Shown here: piece by piece, positions 24,908 to 33,819 of the stretch
Layout of the letters: each line of letters begins with the position of its first letter
How positions within the stretch are numbered: the first letter of the stretch is position 1
Assembly (NCBI GenBank): GCA_015490795.1
Contig: WFXD01000067.1
Location: forward strand, 1-33,819
DNA: 33,819 nucleotides
Reading direction: 5' to 3'
Source: Gammaproteobacteria bacterium
GTDB taxonomy: Bacteria > Pseudomonadota > Gammaproteobacteria > Chromatiales > Chromatiaceae
Position numbers and translations under genes: made by a program
Notes under the pieces: model-generated
Told to the model about the DNA's origin: nothing
What the model saw: the letters and a program-made list of their open reading frames with translations, nothing else
Database searches by the model: none

Positions 24908-26268
24908 TGAACCTTCCCCTTCATGGACCGCAGATGATCTTTTGCGGTACGAATATGCTGCACAATCGGAATGCCTGATGGACAGGAGTAGGTGCAGCAG
25001 CCGCACTCTACACAATCCATCACGTTATAGGATTCAGCCATCGCTTCATACATACGCGACTTTGCCAGGCGCGCAAAGCGGGCCGGATTCAGAAAATAGG
25101 GGCAGGCCTCAACGCAACGGCCGCAGCGGATGCAGCTGTACTCCTGCGGACGCCCGGTCTCTTTTTCCGTCAGCGCCAATACACCTGAACTGCCTTTGAG
25201 CATCGGCGCATCCAGATCGGCAATCGAGTCGCCCATCATCGGGCCACCCAGAACCACCTGACGTGTCTCGCTTGTGAGTCCACCCGCAAACTCCAGCACC
25301 TCGCGTATCGGGGTTCCGAGCGGCACGATCAGGTTGGCAGGGTAGGAGACGCCTGGCCCTGAAACCGTAACCACGCGTTCGATCAGCGGTTTGCCGGTCT
25401 GAAAATACTCCGCAATGGCAATGATGGTACCGACGTTATTGACCGCCACCTCGACATCACGTGGCAGCTTGCCCGCTGGCACCTCAACATCGAACACGGA
25501 TTTGATCAGCATCTTCTCCGCACCCTGAGGATATTTCACCTCAAGCGGCATCACGCGGACGGGCTGCCCAGGCTTGATCGCATCCTGCAACGCCCTGATA
25601 GCGCCGGGCTTGTTCTTCTCGACGCCGATGACGATCTCTTCAGCGCCCAGCTTCTGGCGCACAATCTCCGCGCCATAGAGCAACTCCTCCGTCTGCTCCA
25701 TCATCTGGCGATGGTCATTGGTCAGATAGGGTTCGCACTCCGCGCCATTGATCAGCAGGGAACGGATCCTGTTACCATCCGGGATGGCGTACTTCACATG
25801 GCACGGAAATGCAGCACCGCCCAGCCCCACGATGCCCGCCCTCTGTACCTCGCTGATGAACTCTTCGATTGACAGCGCTTCCCAGTCGATGGGATGAACC
25901 TCCATCTGCTGGGTATCATATTGATCCGCCTCAATCACGATCGCCTCTTGAAAGGTGCCATCGGCATAGCGCTCTGAGCCGACACCCGTAACACGCCCGG
26001 TGACGGGGCTGTGCAGCGCCACGGAGACAAAGCCACCCGGCTCGGCAATCATCTGGCCACGCCTTACCGCATCGCCTGCCTGCACGATCGGTTTGGCCGG
26101 TGCACCAACATGCTGCCCAAGCGGCATCACAAAGCGCTTGCCAAAAGGGAGGCGCTGGATTGCGAGCTGCTCAGTCTGCTCTTTGTGATGATGGGGAAAC
26201 ACCCCATGATCAAAGCTGTTGTTTAATCGCCTGAATAGATTCATATTAAAACGGTTGTCAGTTGCCAC
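24904..26268 (-). CDS. rnfC: Rnf complex NADH-binding subunit RnfC
   Basis: This 454-residue peripheral subunit has a Gly-rich FMN/NADH site (GIVGLGGAAFP, about 145) and two 4Fe-4S motifs near the C-terminus, CIRCGRCVEACP (379-390) and CVECGCCTYSCP (419-430). It exchanges electrons between NAD(H) and the complex at the cytoplasmic face. GTG 26268 is the longest start; ATG 26244 (residue 9) is an alternative. Neither has a clear ribosome binding site. It begins 15 bases after sucD. The tail is short, without the long Ala/Glu-rich repeats seen in E. coli RsxC. Confidence 0.95.
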   Translation of the reverse strand: MATDNRFNMNLFRRLNNSFDHGVFPHHHKEQTEQLAIQRLPFGKRFVMPLGQHVGAPAKPIVQAGDAVRRGQMIAEPGGFVSVALHSPVTGRVTGVGSERYADGTFQEAIVIEADQYDTQQMEVHPIDWEALSIEEFISEVQRAGIVGLGGAAFPCHVKYAIPDGNRIRSLLINGAECEPYLTNDHRQMMEQTEELLYGAEIVRQKLGAEEIVIGVEKNKPGAIRALQDAIKPGQPVRVMPLEVKYPQGAEKMLIKSVFDVEVPAGKLPRDVEVAVNNVGTIIAIAEYFQTGKPLIERVVTVSGPGVSYPANLIVPLGTPIREVLEFAGGLTSETRQVVLGGPMMGDSIADLDAPMLKGSSGVLALTEKETGRPQEYSCIRCGRCVEACPYFLNPARFARLAKSRMYEAMAESYNVMDCVECGCCTYSCPSGIPIVQHIRTAKDHLRSMKGKVQ

Positions 26269-26283
26269 TCTACAGGAGAGCGA

Positions 26284-27159
26284 TTAGCCATTCATCAGTC
26301 TGGCCATGTGTTCACCCATGTCAGCCGGTGAGCGGGAGACTGTTACGCCGGCCGCTTCAAGCGCGGCAATCTTGTCGGTGGCGGTACCCTTGCCGCCTGA
26401 GATGATGGCGCCCGCATGGCCCATACGACGCCCTGGGGGCGCAGTCAGACCCGCAATATAGGAGACAACCGGCTTGGAGACATTGGCCTTGATGTACTCA
26501 GCGGCCTCCTCCTCTTTGCTGCCACCGATCTCGCCCACCATGATGATCCCTTCGGTCTGCTCATCCTCCTGGAACAGCTTCAGGCAGTCGATAAAGTTCA
26601 TGCCGTGGATGGGGTCGCCACCGATACCGACACAGGTGGACTGACCCAGGCCAGCCAGGGAGGTCTGGCGTACCGCCTCATAGGTCAGCGTACCGGAGCG
26701 GGAGACAACGCCAATCTTGCCCGGCTGATGGATGGCGCCCGGCATGATGCCGATCTTGCACTCGCCCGGAGTGATCACACCAGGGCAGTTGGGGCCGATC
26801 AGATAGGGTTTATTGTGGCCACGCAGCGCGGCCTTCACCTTCAGCATATCCATAACCGGGATACCCTCGGTGATGCAGACAATCACCTTGATACCGGCAT
26901 CGGCCGCCTCCAGGATGGCGTCGGCAGCAAAGGCGGGGGGCACATAGATCATGCTGGCGTCAGCGCCGGTTGCTTCAACCGCATTGGCCACGGTATTGAA
27001 CACCGGCCGATCCAGATGGGATTGACCACCCTTGCCCGGGGTCACGCCACCAATAATGTTGGTGCCGTACGCAATGGCCTGCTCGGCATGAAAGGTACCC
27101 TGCTTTCCAGTGTAACCCTGGACGACGACCTTGGTCTCTTTATTGATTAAAATACTCAT
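26284..27159 (-). CDS. sucD: Succinyl-CoA synthetase alpha subunit
   Basis: This 291-residue protein has the CoA-binding Rossmann domain ([15 protein letters not shown]) and the phosphorylated active-site histidine H248 in [15 protein letters not shown]. With SucC it interconverts succinyl-CoA and succinate with nucleotide triphosphate formation or use. The ATG has AGGAA about 7 bases upstream. It is separated from sucC by a lipoprotein gene, which is unusual. It is followed closely by rnfC on the same strand. Confidence 0.97.
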   Translation of the reverse strand: MSILINKETKVVVQGYTGKQGTFHAEQAIAYGTNIIGGVTPGKGGQSHLDRPVFNTVANAVEATGADASMIYVPPAFAADAILEAADAGIKVIVCITEGIPVMDMLKVKAALRGHNKPYLIGPNCPGVITPGECKIGIMPGAIHQPGKIGVVSRSGTLTYEAVRQTSLAGLGQSTCVGIGGDPIHGMNFIDCLKLFQEDEQTEGIIMVGEIGGSKEEEAAEYIKANVSKPVVSYIAGLTAPPGRRMGHAGAIISGGKGTATDKIAALEAAGVTVSRSPADMGEHMARLMNG

Positions 27160-27205
27160 TTTAATGTTCCTGTATCAGCATTTAGCTAAAGCTGCTATCA
27201 GACGA

Positions 27206-27568
27206 TCAAAAGCGCTTAACAACCGTCCAACCGTTATCTTCTTTCACCATTCGTATGCTGGCCCTGCGCTTCTGGCGCTTGGCGGGGGGATAGGTTATAT
27301 CCATCTCCACCCGGCAACGATACCCCTGTTCGCCATCCACTTCGCTCTGCCCGCAGTTGAGCTTTTCGATAGCATGGATGGTTATTGCAACTGTAGCGCC
27401 CACCTCCTCACCCAACATGCTCTGTGCCAGCTCGTTGGTGCGCTCCATCTCGGCTTGCAGCGCCCTTTTCAGATCGGCCTCGGTTGGCTCTCCCGAGCAT
27501 CCGCTCAGCGCCGCTCCCAGCAATACCACGGTAAAACCGGAAAATAGAGTCTTCAGTGACCTCTCCAC
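27206..27568 (-). CDS. Small lipoprotein inserted between sucC and sucD
   Basis: This 120-residue protein has a signal sequence and a good lipobox, ALSGC, with C24 as lipid anchor, followed by SGEPTEAD. The mature part has two cysteines that could pair and a C-terminal beta region. The GTG at 27568 is the longest start, with no strong ribosome binding site; a slightly later non-ATG start is possible. I do not recognise the family. It lies 26 bases after sucC and 46 before sucD on the same strand. Confidence 0.75.
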   Translation of the reverse strand: MERSLKTLFSGFTVVLLGAALSGCSGEPTEADLKRALQAEMERTNELAQSMLGEEVGATVAITIHAIEKLNCGQSEVDGEQGYRCRVEMDITYPPAKRQKRRASIRMVKEDNGWTVVKRF

Positions 27569-27594
27569 AACCGGCGTTGGCAGTACGCTACCGG

Positions 27595-28755
27595 TCAGGC
27601 GATAGATGCGACAACCTTCTTGGCCGCATCGGTCAACCCTTCGGCAGAGATCAGGTTGAGGCCGCTCTGATTCAGCAGCTCCCGCCCCTGTGGCGCATTG
27701 GTGCCCTCCAGCCTCACGACGACCGGGATTGAGATGCCAACCTCTTTGACTGCCGCGATGATCCCTTCAGCAATCAGATCACAACGAACGATGCCGCCGA
27801 AGATGTTGACCAGAATCGCCTCCACCTTTGAATCGCTCAGAATCAACTTGAATGCAGCAGCTACACGCTCGGCCGTGGTGCCACCGCCCACATCCAGAAA
27901 GTTGGCCGGGTCGCCACCATGCAGCTTGATCAGATCCATGGTCGCCATCGCCAGACCTGCGCCGTTCACCATGCAGCCGATATTGCCGTCCAGGGTGATG
28001 TAGTTGAGGTCATGCTTCTGCGCCTCACACTCCTGCGCATCCTCCTGGGAGGTGTCACGCATCTCCAGCAGTGCCGGGCGGCGATAGAGGGCGTTGTCAT
28101 CAATATTGATCTTGCCGTCCAGTGCCAGCAGATCACCGTCGCCGGTCACGATCAGCGGGTTGATCTCAACCAGGCTCATATCCTGATCATCGAACAACTT
28201 ATAGAGGCCCAGCATGATTCGGGTCAACGCACCAACCTGCTTGCCCTCCAACCCCATGCGGAAGGCAGCCTGGCGACACTGGTAGGGTTGCAGGCCTGCG
28301 GCCGGGTCAGCACAGACGGTGACGATCTTTTCCGGCGTTGCCTCGGCAACCTCCTCAATATCCATGCCGCCCGATGCAGAGGCCATGAAGACAACCCGCT
28401 CGGTTGCGCGGTCAACCACGGCACTCAGATAGAGTTCACGTTTGATGTCAAGCGTCTGCTCAATCAGCACCTGACTGACCGGCAGCGCCCGCCCGTGGGT
28501 CTGGAAGGTGGCCAGAGTGCTTCCCAGCATGCGGTCGGTCTCTGACTTCAGCTCATCGATGCTCTTGACCAGCTTTACACCACCGGCCTTGCCTCGCCCG
28601 CCAGCATGTATCTGAGCCTTGACCACCCAGGCATCACCGCCGATGGCATTGGCAGCAGATTCGGCGTCGTTCACTGAGTCAATCATCTGCCCTGCGGGGA
28701 TGGGGATGCCATACTCTGCGAAGAGGCTCTTGGCTTGATATTCATGTAAGTTCAT
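27595..28755 (-). CDS. sucC: Succinyl-CoA synthetase beta subunit
   Basis: This 386-residue ATP-grasp protein begins [18 protein letters not shown], diagnostic of SucC. The nucleotide-binding lysine region [15 protein letters not shown] and the acid residues in VEINPLIV are present, with the C-terminal ligase domain starting at [14 protein letters not shown]. Length is standard. It follows the PFOR-fold gene after 87 bases that show no clear terminator, so read-through is plausible. Confidence 0.97.
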   Translation of the reverse strand: MNLHEYQAKSLFAEYGIPIPAGQMIDSVNDAESAANAIGGDAWVVKAQIHAGGRGKAGGVKLVKSIDELKSETDRMLGSTLATFQTHGRALPVSQVLIEQTLDIKRELYLSAVVDRATERVVFMASASGGMDIEEVAEATPEKIVTVCADPAAGLQPYQCRQAAFRMGLEGKQVGALTRIMLGLYKLFDDQDMSLVEINPLIVTGDGDLLALDGKINIDDNALYRRPALLEMRDTSQEDAQECEAQKHDLNYITLDGNIGCMVNGAGLAMATMDLIKLHGGDPANFLDVGGGTTAERVAAAFKLILSDSKVEAILVNIFGGIVRCDLIAEGIIAAVKEVGISIPVVVRLEGTNAPQGRELLNQSGLNLISAEGLTDAAKKVVASIA

Positions 28756-28842
28756 AGGCTTTTACTCAATTTATCGGTAAGTTTGCTTGTGCTGTCAGCA
28801 GCGGGGTATAGCCTGGCCACACGCTAACAGCCCTTCCTCATC

Positions 28843-31800
28843 TCAATAACCTGCCAGCTTCAGCAGTTGCTCGCGCACATGGGCGGATGCCTCTGCCTGC
28901 GCGCCACTCTGCTGCGCACTGCTCTGCTGCTGGTACTCACTCTTCACTGCCGCCAGTGCCGCCTCATGCTCTTTTGTCAGACGCTCTTCTGTCGCCTGGA
29001 TGATGGCCGCTGCAAAGGGTGTCTCTATGCCTGCCAGCTCCTGCAGGGTGCGCCAGGTTTGAGCGCGTTCGGCAATCTCAGCGGCCAGTTCGGCATCAAC
29101 GCGGATGCGCTGCGTCTCGCCACTCTCTTGTGGCAGCTGAATAAACGGTGTCTTCCCCTGGCGTGCATCACCCTCCAGGTCCAGCCAGAGATCCAGCGCT
29201 GTTGGCGCCGGGTCTTCGCTGGTGATCGGAACAAAGCGACCGGCAAAACGGCGTTCACTCAATGCCCACTCTACGGGGGTAAACGGTGTGCCATCCTCGT
29301 TGGTAAGCCAGGGGGCATTCAGCTCTGGGTTGCCCTCCAGCGTAATGCGGGAGCCAAACACACCTTCAGCGACCGGGTTGTATCTAAACAGTGGAAAGGC
29401 GCGGCTATTCAGCGCAAGCTCCGCCTGTTGCAGGGTCTGGTTTACGGAGAAACCGTGCCGCCCCGGGCTGGGAACATGCAGGTGGATCAGCGCTGGCCCC
29501 TTGTATTTAAGGGCCTCTCGCACGCTTTGGCGCAGATGATCCGCTGCCGCGACAGAGCTCTGAGCCACATAGGCCACACGCTGCGCCATTGCCATCAACC
29601 CCAGATCCGCCTTGGGATCACGCGCCGATGCCACCGCAGCATCCGTCAGATCACCGCTATCCAGGCCAAGACCCAGGTCGGCAAGCAGCAGAATCTTTAT
29701 CGGCAGCCTGGATTTCAACAACCGGGCCACCTGTGAAAAACCACGGCCGGCCAGTGCCTCATCGTTGCCAACCAATAACAGCGGTGGGCAGAGTGCGCGC
29801 TCCTGATCATTCAGATCCTGCCAGCTCAATCCATCCAACTCATCGCGCAACTGTTGAATGCCGGTGGGCTGATCAAGCTCCAGTTTCGCACTGCGAAGCA
29901 GGCGCTGCGCCTCTGTTGCCTCGCGCAACTGCCCCTCCAGCAGACCGGCCGCCATCTGTGCGGTATCGCCAGTGGCATCCACTGCAACAGGCACCTGGAA
30001 TGGGTTGTTGGGGAAGACGCCCGCCCAGGCGGCAACCGTGCCTGGCGCAATCGCCAGACCAAAGCGGGAGCGCCCCAGCCCGGTCTCGCCTTCCGTCAGT
30101 CGCCAATGCAGTTCGCCCAGCGCCTTGGCCAGTTCAACCAGACGGCGCAGACGCACTGCGTTGACATTGCCCTCTTCAACCGAGGTCTCAATATGGCTCG
30201 TCAACTCACCCACGTCGATGATTCCGCTCTTGAGCTGATCCAGACCAGCGGTCAGGGCATCCAGGTTGTCCACCGGCAGCGCTGATGCGACCTCTTCACG
30301 GATCTGATCCTTCAGCTGTTTCAGGGTCTCTGCAACATCTTTGGTGAAGCTGTGCAGCAGGGGCTGCTGATGATACTCCGTTGCAGCCAGCGCCATGCGG
30401 ATGGCGATCTTCTCGCCCGACCCGGACTCAGCGCCATCACCGCCTGCCACCGCCATGGCGCAGTAGCGTGACAGCATGACCGCAGCCATTGCGCCAACAT
30501 CCGGATTGTCACTGACCTTCTCAATGATCTCTGAGGGGGTATCGGGGGTGGCACCCCAAATATCCCAAATCCCGCGAGCCTGTTGCAGGCGGGTCTCATC
30601 CTGCTTCTCTGCCGTCATGGCGCCTGGCTCGCAAACGGTGACACAGATGCCGCAGTTTTTGCAGGTATTGGGGTTTATCGCCAGCGCCAGCAGCGCGCCG
30701 CTATCCTTTTTCTCTGCTTCAAGGTCATTGAAGAGCGGGGCGGTAACGGCAACGGGGAGAGGGCCGATTCTGGTGTTGATCGCCTTGAAGGCCTCATCCA
30801 TCGCCTGTTTACGATCCTCCGGCAGCGGCATCTTCTCCGACAGCCAGGCATACGCCTCTTCCAGCAACTCGCTTGCCGCACCGCTTTTGGCCTTGCCGGT
30901 ACGCACCTGGCTGCAGATCCGCCCGGCAATCTTTGATGCGGACGGGCGCAGGGCATCGCCACCGGCTATCTTGATGCCGGCATCAATCAGCGCACCCGGA
31001 GTCACTGCGACCGCGCCGATGGCGCCTTCCGGACAGCTGCTCCAGCATCTGCCGCAACCCGTGCACTCTGTTGGGTCGAATGCCGGTAACATGCGGCGGG
31101 TGTCGCTCAGGTCACGAAAGGTGGAGGTCAGCGGCGGCAGGGTGCCGGCGGTGATATAGGGGTCGGCGGTCTGTGCGTCTGCCTCACCGTTACGGTAGAG
31201 GATGCCGACCTGATCCCAGAATCTGGGCAGGCTGTCGTGGCGCTCGTTTTTACTCTTGAGCTGACGCACCGCAATGGGGGTTGAATCTGTTTTGGCTACT
31301 GTGCGAGCAGGTTCGCCCAGTGCGGCATAGTCGATCTTTCTGACTGCCGCCATGCCGGTCTGAAAGGCTGCCAGCAGTGCATTGCCCGTCTCACTGGAGA
31401 GGTTATCCAGCGCCTCTTCGCGGGCGGGGATAAGACGGCGCGCCTTGACATCGACCGCCTCGGCATCCAGCAGCGCCTTGAAGAGGGCGCCCAGCAGATG
31501 TTCACGGGAGAGGTCGGCCGCCGGGACGCCAGGGATTTTGGCATCTTTGCCGCGCGGCATAACGGCATAGAGGGTCAAGCCCTTCTGTTTGACTGCTGCG
31601 CGCGTATCCGCTGACAGGCCTTGCCAGACCGCCTTGTCAGTGCCTGCCGCCAATATCATCAAGGCGCCACCATCCCGCAGCTGCGCATGTGGCCTGAACA
31701 GCGGATTGGGGCGCTTGGCCGCCAGAATGGAGAAGTCAACGGTGATATCATCGCCGCACTCCTGCAGCCCGCTCCCGGCATGCGTTATAAGATCGGTGCA

Positions 31801-33468
31801 GCAGGCGCCCCAGCGCTCCCAGCTCAGGCCGGTGCGGCTGCGAAGCTCGCCACCAACCAACCGGTGCAGGTAGCTTCCCGCCTCATCGACCAGCCCCTCT
31901 CCACCCTGGCCCGTCATGCGGTGCACCGCAATGGTCAGCGCATTTTCAGGGCGCAGATCCGGTGCCGCCGCTGTCGAACGCAGCCCCTGTTTGGCAACCT
32001 CGGGGTAGGCACGGCTCAGACTATCCAGCAGCACCTGGCGTTTCGGGTAGCTGGTTGATCGCTGCGCAAGATCGACACCCAGGTAGTGGCGCGAACCATT
32101 AAGTTGATCCAGATCCCGGCACAGTGCAATCAGATCCGCGCCTCTTATCGGCTGGCCTCCCACACCATAGATGACGGTGCGCAGCCTGGGCCGCGCCTTT
32201 TCATCCATTGCGGGGATGCCAGGGTGGGTCTGTTCGCCATAGCGGCTGTTCTCTTGTGCCTGGTCAAGGGCGGCGCGTATCTCGCGGGTCAGTGGCGCAT
32301 CCCCCGCCAGCGGGGTTTCAACACGCTCCAGAACCACCACATTTGCGCGGCCACGCAACCGGTTGGCAATCTCGGCGACAGGAAACGGACGTACGGCATG
32401 GATGCCAACCACTCCGACCCGCTGCTTTGTCTCCGACAGAATATGCGCCGCAACGGCCTTTGCTGTCTCAATGGCCGAACCCTGTGCCACCAGCACCAGT
32501 TTTGCATCATCCGCTGAGTAGCGGGGCCACTCCGTAATATCCGTGCCCAGTTCGAAATCGGTTACAGGGGAGTAGTCCCTGCCTGTCTGCGCTGCAAAAT
32601 CTGTAATTGCCTGTTGCAGGATGGCACCCAGATGCTGCTCAAAAAAGGCACTCTGCCCAATTGCGCCCAGGGCATAGACCTCTGCGCCCTGTAGCGCCCC
32701 ATGCATAACCGGATTATCCAGGTCATGCCAGTTTGGCACCTGGCGACGGCTGTCACCAAACAGCATCTTTTGTGCATCCGTGGGGGTCGGGATGGTTGCA
32801 TCGGGTGTGCCGATGAAGCGCTCTGCCAGCTCCTGTGACGGCAGCCTGACATTTTGCAGCGAGCGGGCAGTCTGCTCCCCATCCATCGCCACCACGCCCG
32901 GCACCAGCGCATGCTCAGCGACGCGGCGGGCAATCAGGGTGAAATCCACCGCCTCTTGTACGGTGGAGGCGACCAGCGTGAAGGCACCGGAATCGGCACA
33001 CAGATGGATCGCCTCATGCCCTGTGCCCAATGCAGGACCCTGGCCCGAGACGGCACTGTTTTCAAGATGCAAAACCAGTGGAAGGTGGCGATTGGCGGCG
33101 GTGCGCAGCTGATCCTGAACCGCAGCGGCATCCTGTCCGGAGATAAAGGCCGTGGCCCGCCCACCCGACATGGCAAGCCCCATTGCGGCAGCGAGTGCGC
33201 CACGCGGCCCATCCGCCTCGCAGGAGCTGATCCGCCCGCCAAAGGTGTTGCTATCGCGCTGTTCCTGCTCGGATCGCCACGCCTGGTTGGCGCCGCTCCC
33301 TGGAAAGGTGCTGCCCAGGGCTGCGGCTTCGGAGATGGCTGCCTCGGTTACGGCAACGGCGGTATTTCCATCCAGAACGGTCTCTATCCCATCTTCCTTT
33401 GCTGCTTTTTTGGAAGAAACAAATAAGCGCCGGTACAGGCGGATGGCCATGGTATTGTTACTAGGCAT
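28843..33468 (-). CDS. Giant PFOR-fold protein with ferredoxin domain and degenerate active site
   Basis: This 1541-residue protein follows the domain order of pyruvate:ferredoxin oxidoreductase: domain I from about 30 (DGNTAVAVTEAAISE), domain II to about 400, a gamma-like domain about 430-600, a ferredoxin insert with CTGCGRCWSSCP (802-813) and CKNCGICVTVCEP (936-948), and a TPP-type domain about 1005-1340. By manual alignment, the pyruvate Thr and Arg of PFOR become F55 and S138. The proximal cluster motif GACAGCGE becomes GAESGSGE (1012-1019). The TPP/Mg motif GDG becomes NDE (1235-1237) and the Asn ligand becomes L1269. A charged coiled-coil tail follows. ATG 33468 lies inside the rnfB end (8-base overlap); M7 is an alternative. 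It may be an Rnf-linked electron carrier or scaffold, or an enzyme with other chemistry. Confidence 0.82.
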   Translation of the reverse strand: MPSNNTMAIRLYRRLFVSSKKAAKEDGIETVLDGNTAVAVTEAAISEAAALGSTFPGSGANQAWRSEQEQRDSNTFGGRISSCEADGPRGALAAAMGLAMSGGRATAFISGQDAAAVQDQLRTAANRHLPLVLHLENSAVSGQGPALGTGHEAIHLCADSGAFTLVASTVQEAVDFTLIARRVAEHALVPGVVAMDGEQTARSLQNVRLPSQELAERFIGTPDATIPTPTDAQKMLFGDSRRQVPNWHDLDNPVMHGALQGAEVYALGAIGQSAFFEQHLGAILQQAITDFAAQTGRDYSPVTDFELGTDITEWPRYSADDAKLVLVAQGSAIETAKAVAAHILSETKQRVGVVGIHAVRPFPVAEIANRLRGRANVVVLERVETPLAGDAPLTREIRAALDQAQENSRYGEQTHPGIPAMDEKARPRLRTVIYGVGGQPIRGADLIALCRDLDQLNGSRHYLGVDLAQRSTSYPKRQVLLDSLSRAYPEVAKQGLRSTAAAPDLRPENALTIAVHRMTGQGGEGLVDEAGSYLHRLVGGELRSRTGLSWERWGACCTDLITHAGSGLQECGDDITVDFSILAAKRPNPLFRPHAQLRDGGALMILAAGTDKAVWQGLSADTRAAVKQKGLTLYAVMPRGKDAKIPGVPAADLSREHLLGALFKALLDAEAVDVKARRLIPAREEALDNLSSETGNALLAAFQTGMAAVRKIDYAALGEPARTVAKTDSTPIAVRQLKSKNERHDSLPRFWDQVGILYRNGEADAQTADPYITAGTLPPLTSTFRDLSDTRRMLPAFDPTECTGCGRCWSSCPEGAIGAVAVTPGALIDAGIKIAGGDALRPSASKIAGRICSQVRTGKAKSGAASELLEEAYAWLSEKMPLPEDRKQAMDEAFKAINTRIGPLPVAVTAPLFNDLEAEKKDSGALLALAINPNTCKNCGICVTVCEPGAMTAEKQDETRLQQARGIWDIWGATPDTPSEIIEKVSDNPDVGAMAAVMLSRYCAMAVAGGDGAESGSGEKIAIRMALAATEYHQQPLLHSFTKDVAETLKQLKDQIREEVASALPVDNLDALTAGLDQLKSGIIDVGELTSHIETSVEEGNVNAVRLRRLVELAKALGELHWRLTEGETGLGRSRFGLAIAPGTVAAWAGVFPNNPFQVPVAVDATGDTAQMAAGLLEGQLREATEAQRLLRSAKLELDQPTGIQQLRDELDGLSWQDLNDQERALCPPLLLVGNDEALAGRGFSQVARLLKSRLPIKILLLADLGLGLDSGDLTDAAVASARDPKADLGLMAMAQRVAYVAQSSVAAADHLRQSVREALKYKGPALIHLHVPSPGRHGFSVNQTLQQAELALNSRAFPLFRYNPVAEGVFGSRITLEGNPELNAPWLTNEDGTPFTPVEWALSERRFAGRFVPITSEDPAPTALDLWLDLEGDARQGKTPFIQLPQESGETQRIRVDAELAAEIAERAQTWRTLQELAGIETPFAAAIIQATEERLTKEHEAALAAVKSEYQQQSSAQQSGAQAEASAHVREQLLKLAGY

Positions 33469-33819
33469 GTCGTTTCTGGCTCTTCTCTTGGCTATGTTCT
33501 TCGAACTGGTTACCCTCCAGCCACTTTATCGCCCCGGTCGGGCAGCGGAAGGTGGCTTTTGGCTTTGCATTACCGAGATCAAAATGCACGACTGGCAGAT
33601 TGTTCTCCATGACGACTACGCCCGGCTCGGCATCCTGGGCGCAGCGGCCACAGGCATCACAAGCTACGGTACACAGCGCCACCGCATCATCACCAGCTAA
33701 GGGGTTGTTGCATTGAACGTAGAGTTTTTCGTTAAGCGGCAATATCTCAAACAGGTCGCGTGGACAGGCTTCAACACAGTCGCCGCAGGCGGTACAGAGA
33801 TCGACCTCAACCTTGGGCA
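33461..33819 (-). CDS. rnfB: RnfB-like ferredoxin subunit, C-terminal part (partial)
   Basis: The frame is open from the right edge to TAG 33461-33463 and gives the last 119 codons. A complete 4Fe-4S motif CTACGDCVEACP (codons within 33761-33796) is followed by YVQCNNPLAGDDA, typical of long RnfB proteins. The next motif, CTVACDACGRCAQDA, has the CxxCxxC part but Ala where the fourth Cys is expected. A later RCPTGAI keeps only one Cys. So one cluster is clearly intact and the others look degenerate. RnfB receives electrons from ferredoxin. Its 3' end overlaps the PFOR-fold gene, and its N-terminus lies outside the window. An unrelated polyferredoxin is the alternative. Confidence 0.8.
   Translation of the reverse strand, partial: PKVEVDLCTACGDCVEACPRDLFEILPLNEKLYVQCNNPLAGDDAVALCTVACDACGRCAQDAEPGVVVMENNLPVVHFDLGNAKPKATFRCPTGAIKWLEGNQFEEHSQEKSQKRHA

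Noticed and set aside
28756-28842. Possible terminator or promoter between the PFOR-fold gene and sucC
   Set aside because: No clear hairpin with a U run and no convincing promoter boxes were found in these 87 bases.
1-33819. tRNA genes, rRNA genes or CRISPR arrays
   Set aside because: Nothing resembling a tRNA cloverleaf, rRNA segment or regularly spaced direct repeats was seen on reading the window; the only clear repeat is the palindromic element at 15123-15390.

Overview
The window looks like chromosomal DNA of a GC-rich gammaproteobacterium, probably a chemoautotrophic or sulfur-oxidising lineage. The order rpe, gph, trpE, trpG-trpD-trpC, a CRP/Vfr regulator and an OsmC-like gene is the one known from Pseudomonas, which places it in Gammaproteobacteria. 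A ferredoxin-linked Rnf cluster mixed with succinyl-CoA synthetase, plus phosphoglycolate phosphatase, suggests carbon fixation or anaerobic-type ferredoxin metabolism. The exact genus is not determinable from what I can see.

Layout: (1) 1-3309, plus strand: a truncated unknown gene, djlA, rpe, a small membrane protein, gph and a small AT-rich hypothetical. (2) 3310-7748, plus strand: tryptophan genes trpE, a small zinc-ribbon membrane protein, trpG, trpD and trpC, with a leader region before trpE. (3) 7749-13150: vfr/crp (minus), osmC-like (plus), bioA with a GlcF/HdrD-like Fe-S protein (minus), a secreted hypothetical (plus) and an M23 peptidase (minus). (4) 13253-16668: an ABC exporter, a 268-bp highly palindromic MITE-like element, and a REC-REC-GGDEF diguanylate cyclase whose stop codon lies inside the element. 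(5) 16754-21311: a phosphate transporter Pit with its DUF47 partner (minus), diverging from a pair that encodes a 2-phosphoglycerate-kinase-like protein with two ATP-cone-like domains and an archaeal-type phosphoglycerate mutase homologue with an altered nucleophile motif. (6) 21324-33819, all minus strand: a tightly packed cluster reading rnfB (partial), a 1541-residue PFOR-fold protein, sucC, a lipoprotein, sucD, rnfC, rnfD, rnfG, rnfE, rnfA, a 58-residue Cys-rich membrane protein and a bacteriohemerythrin.

The last cluster is the most interesting part. Rnf couples reduced ferredoxin and NAD to an ion gradient. SucCD interconverts succinate and succinyl-CoA. The giant protein has the domain order of pyruvate:ferredoxin oxidoreductase and keeps two 4Fe-4S ferredoxin motifs. 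In a manual alignment, however, it has lost the pyruvate-binding residues, the proximal-cluster cysteines and much of the thiamine-diphosphate motif. It may be a repurposed, possibly non-catalytic electron-transfer module tied to RnfB. RnfD also carries Ser where the flavin-accepting Thr is expected. The hemerythrin and the Cys-rich peptide at the 3' end could protect or help assemble an oxygen-sensitive Fe-S membrane complex; that is inference.
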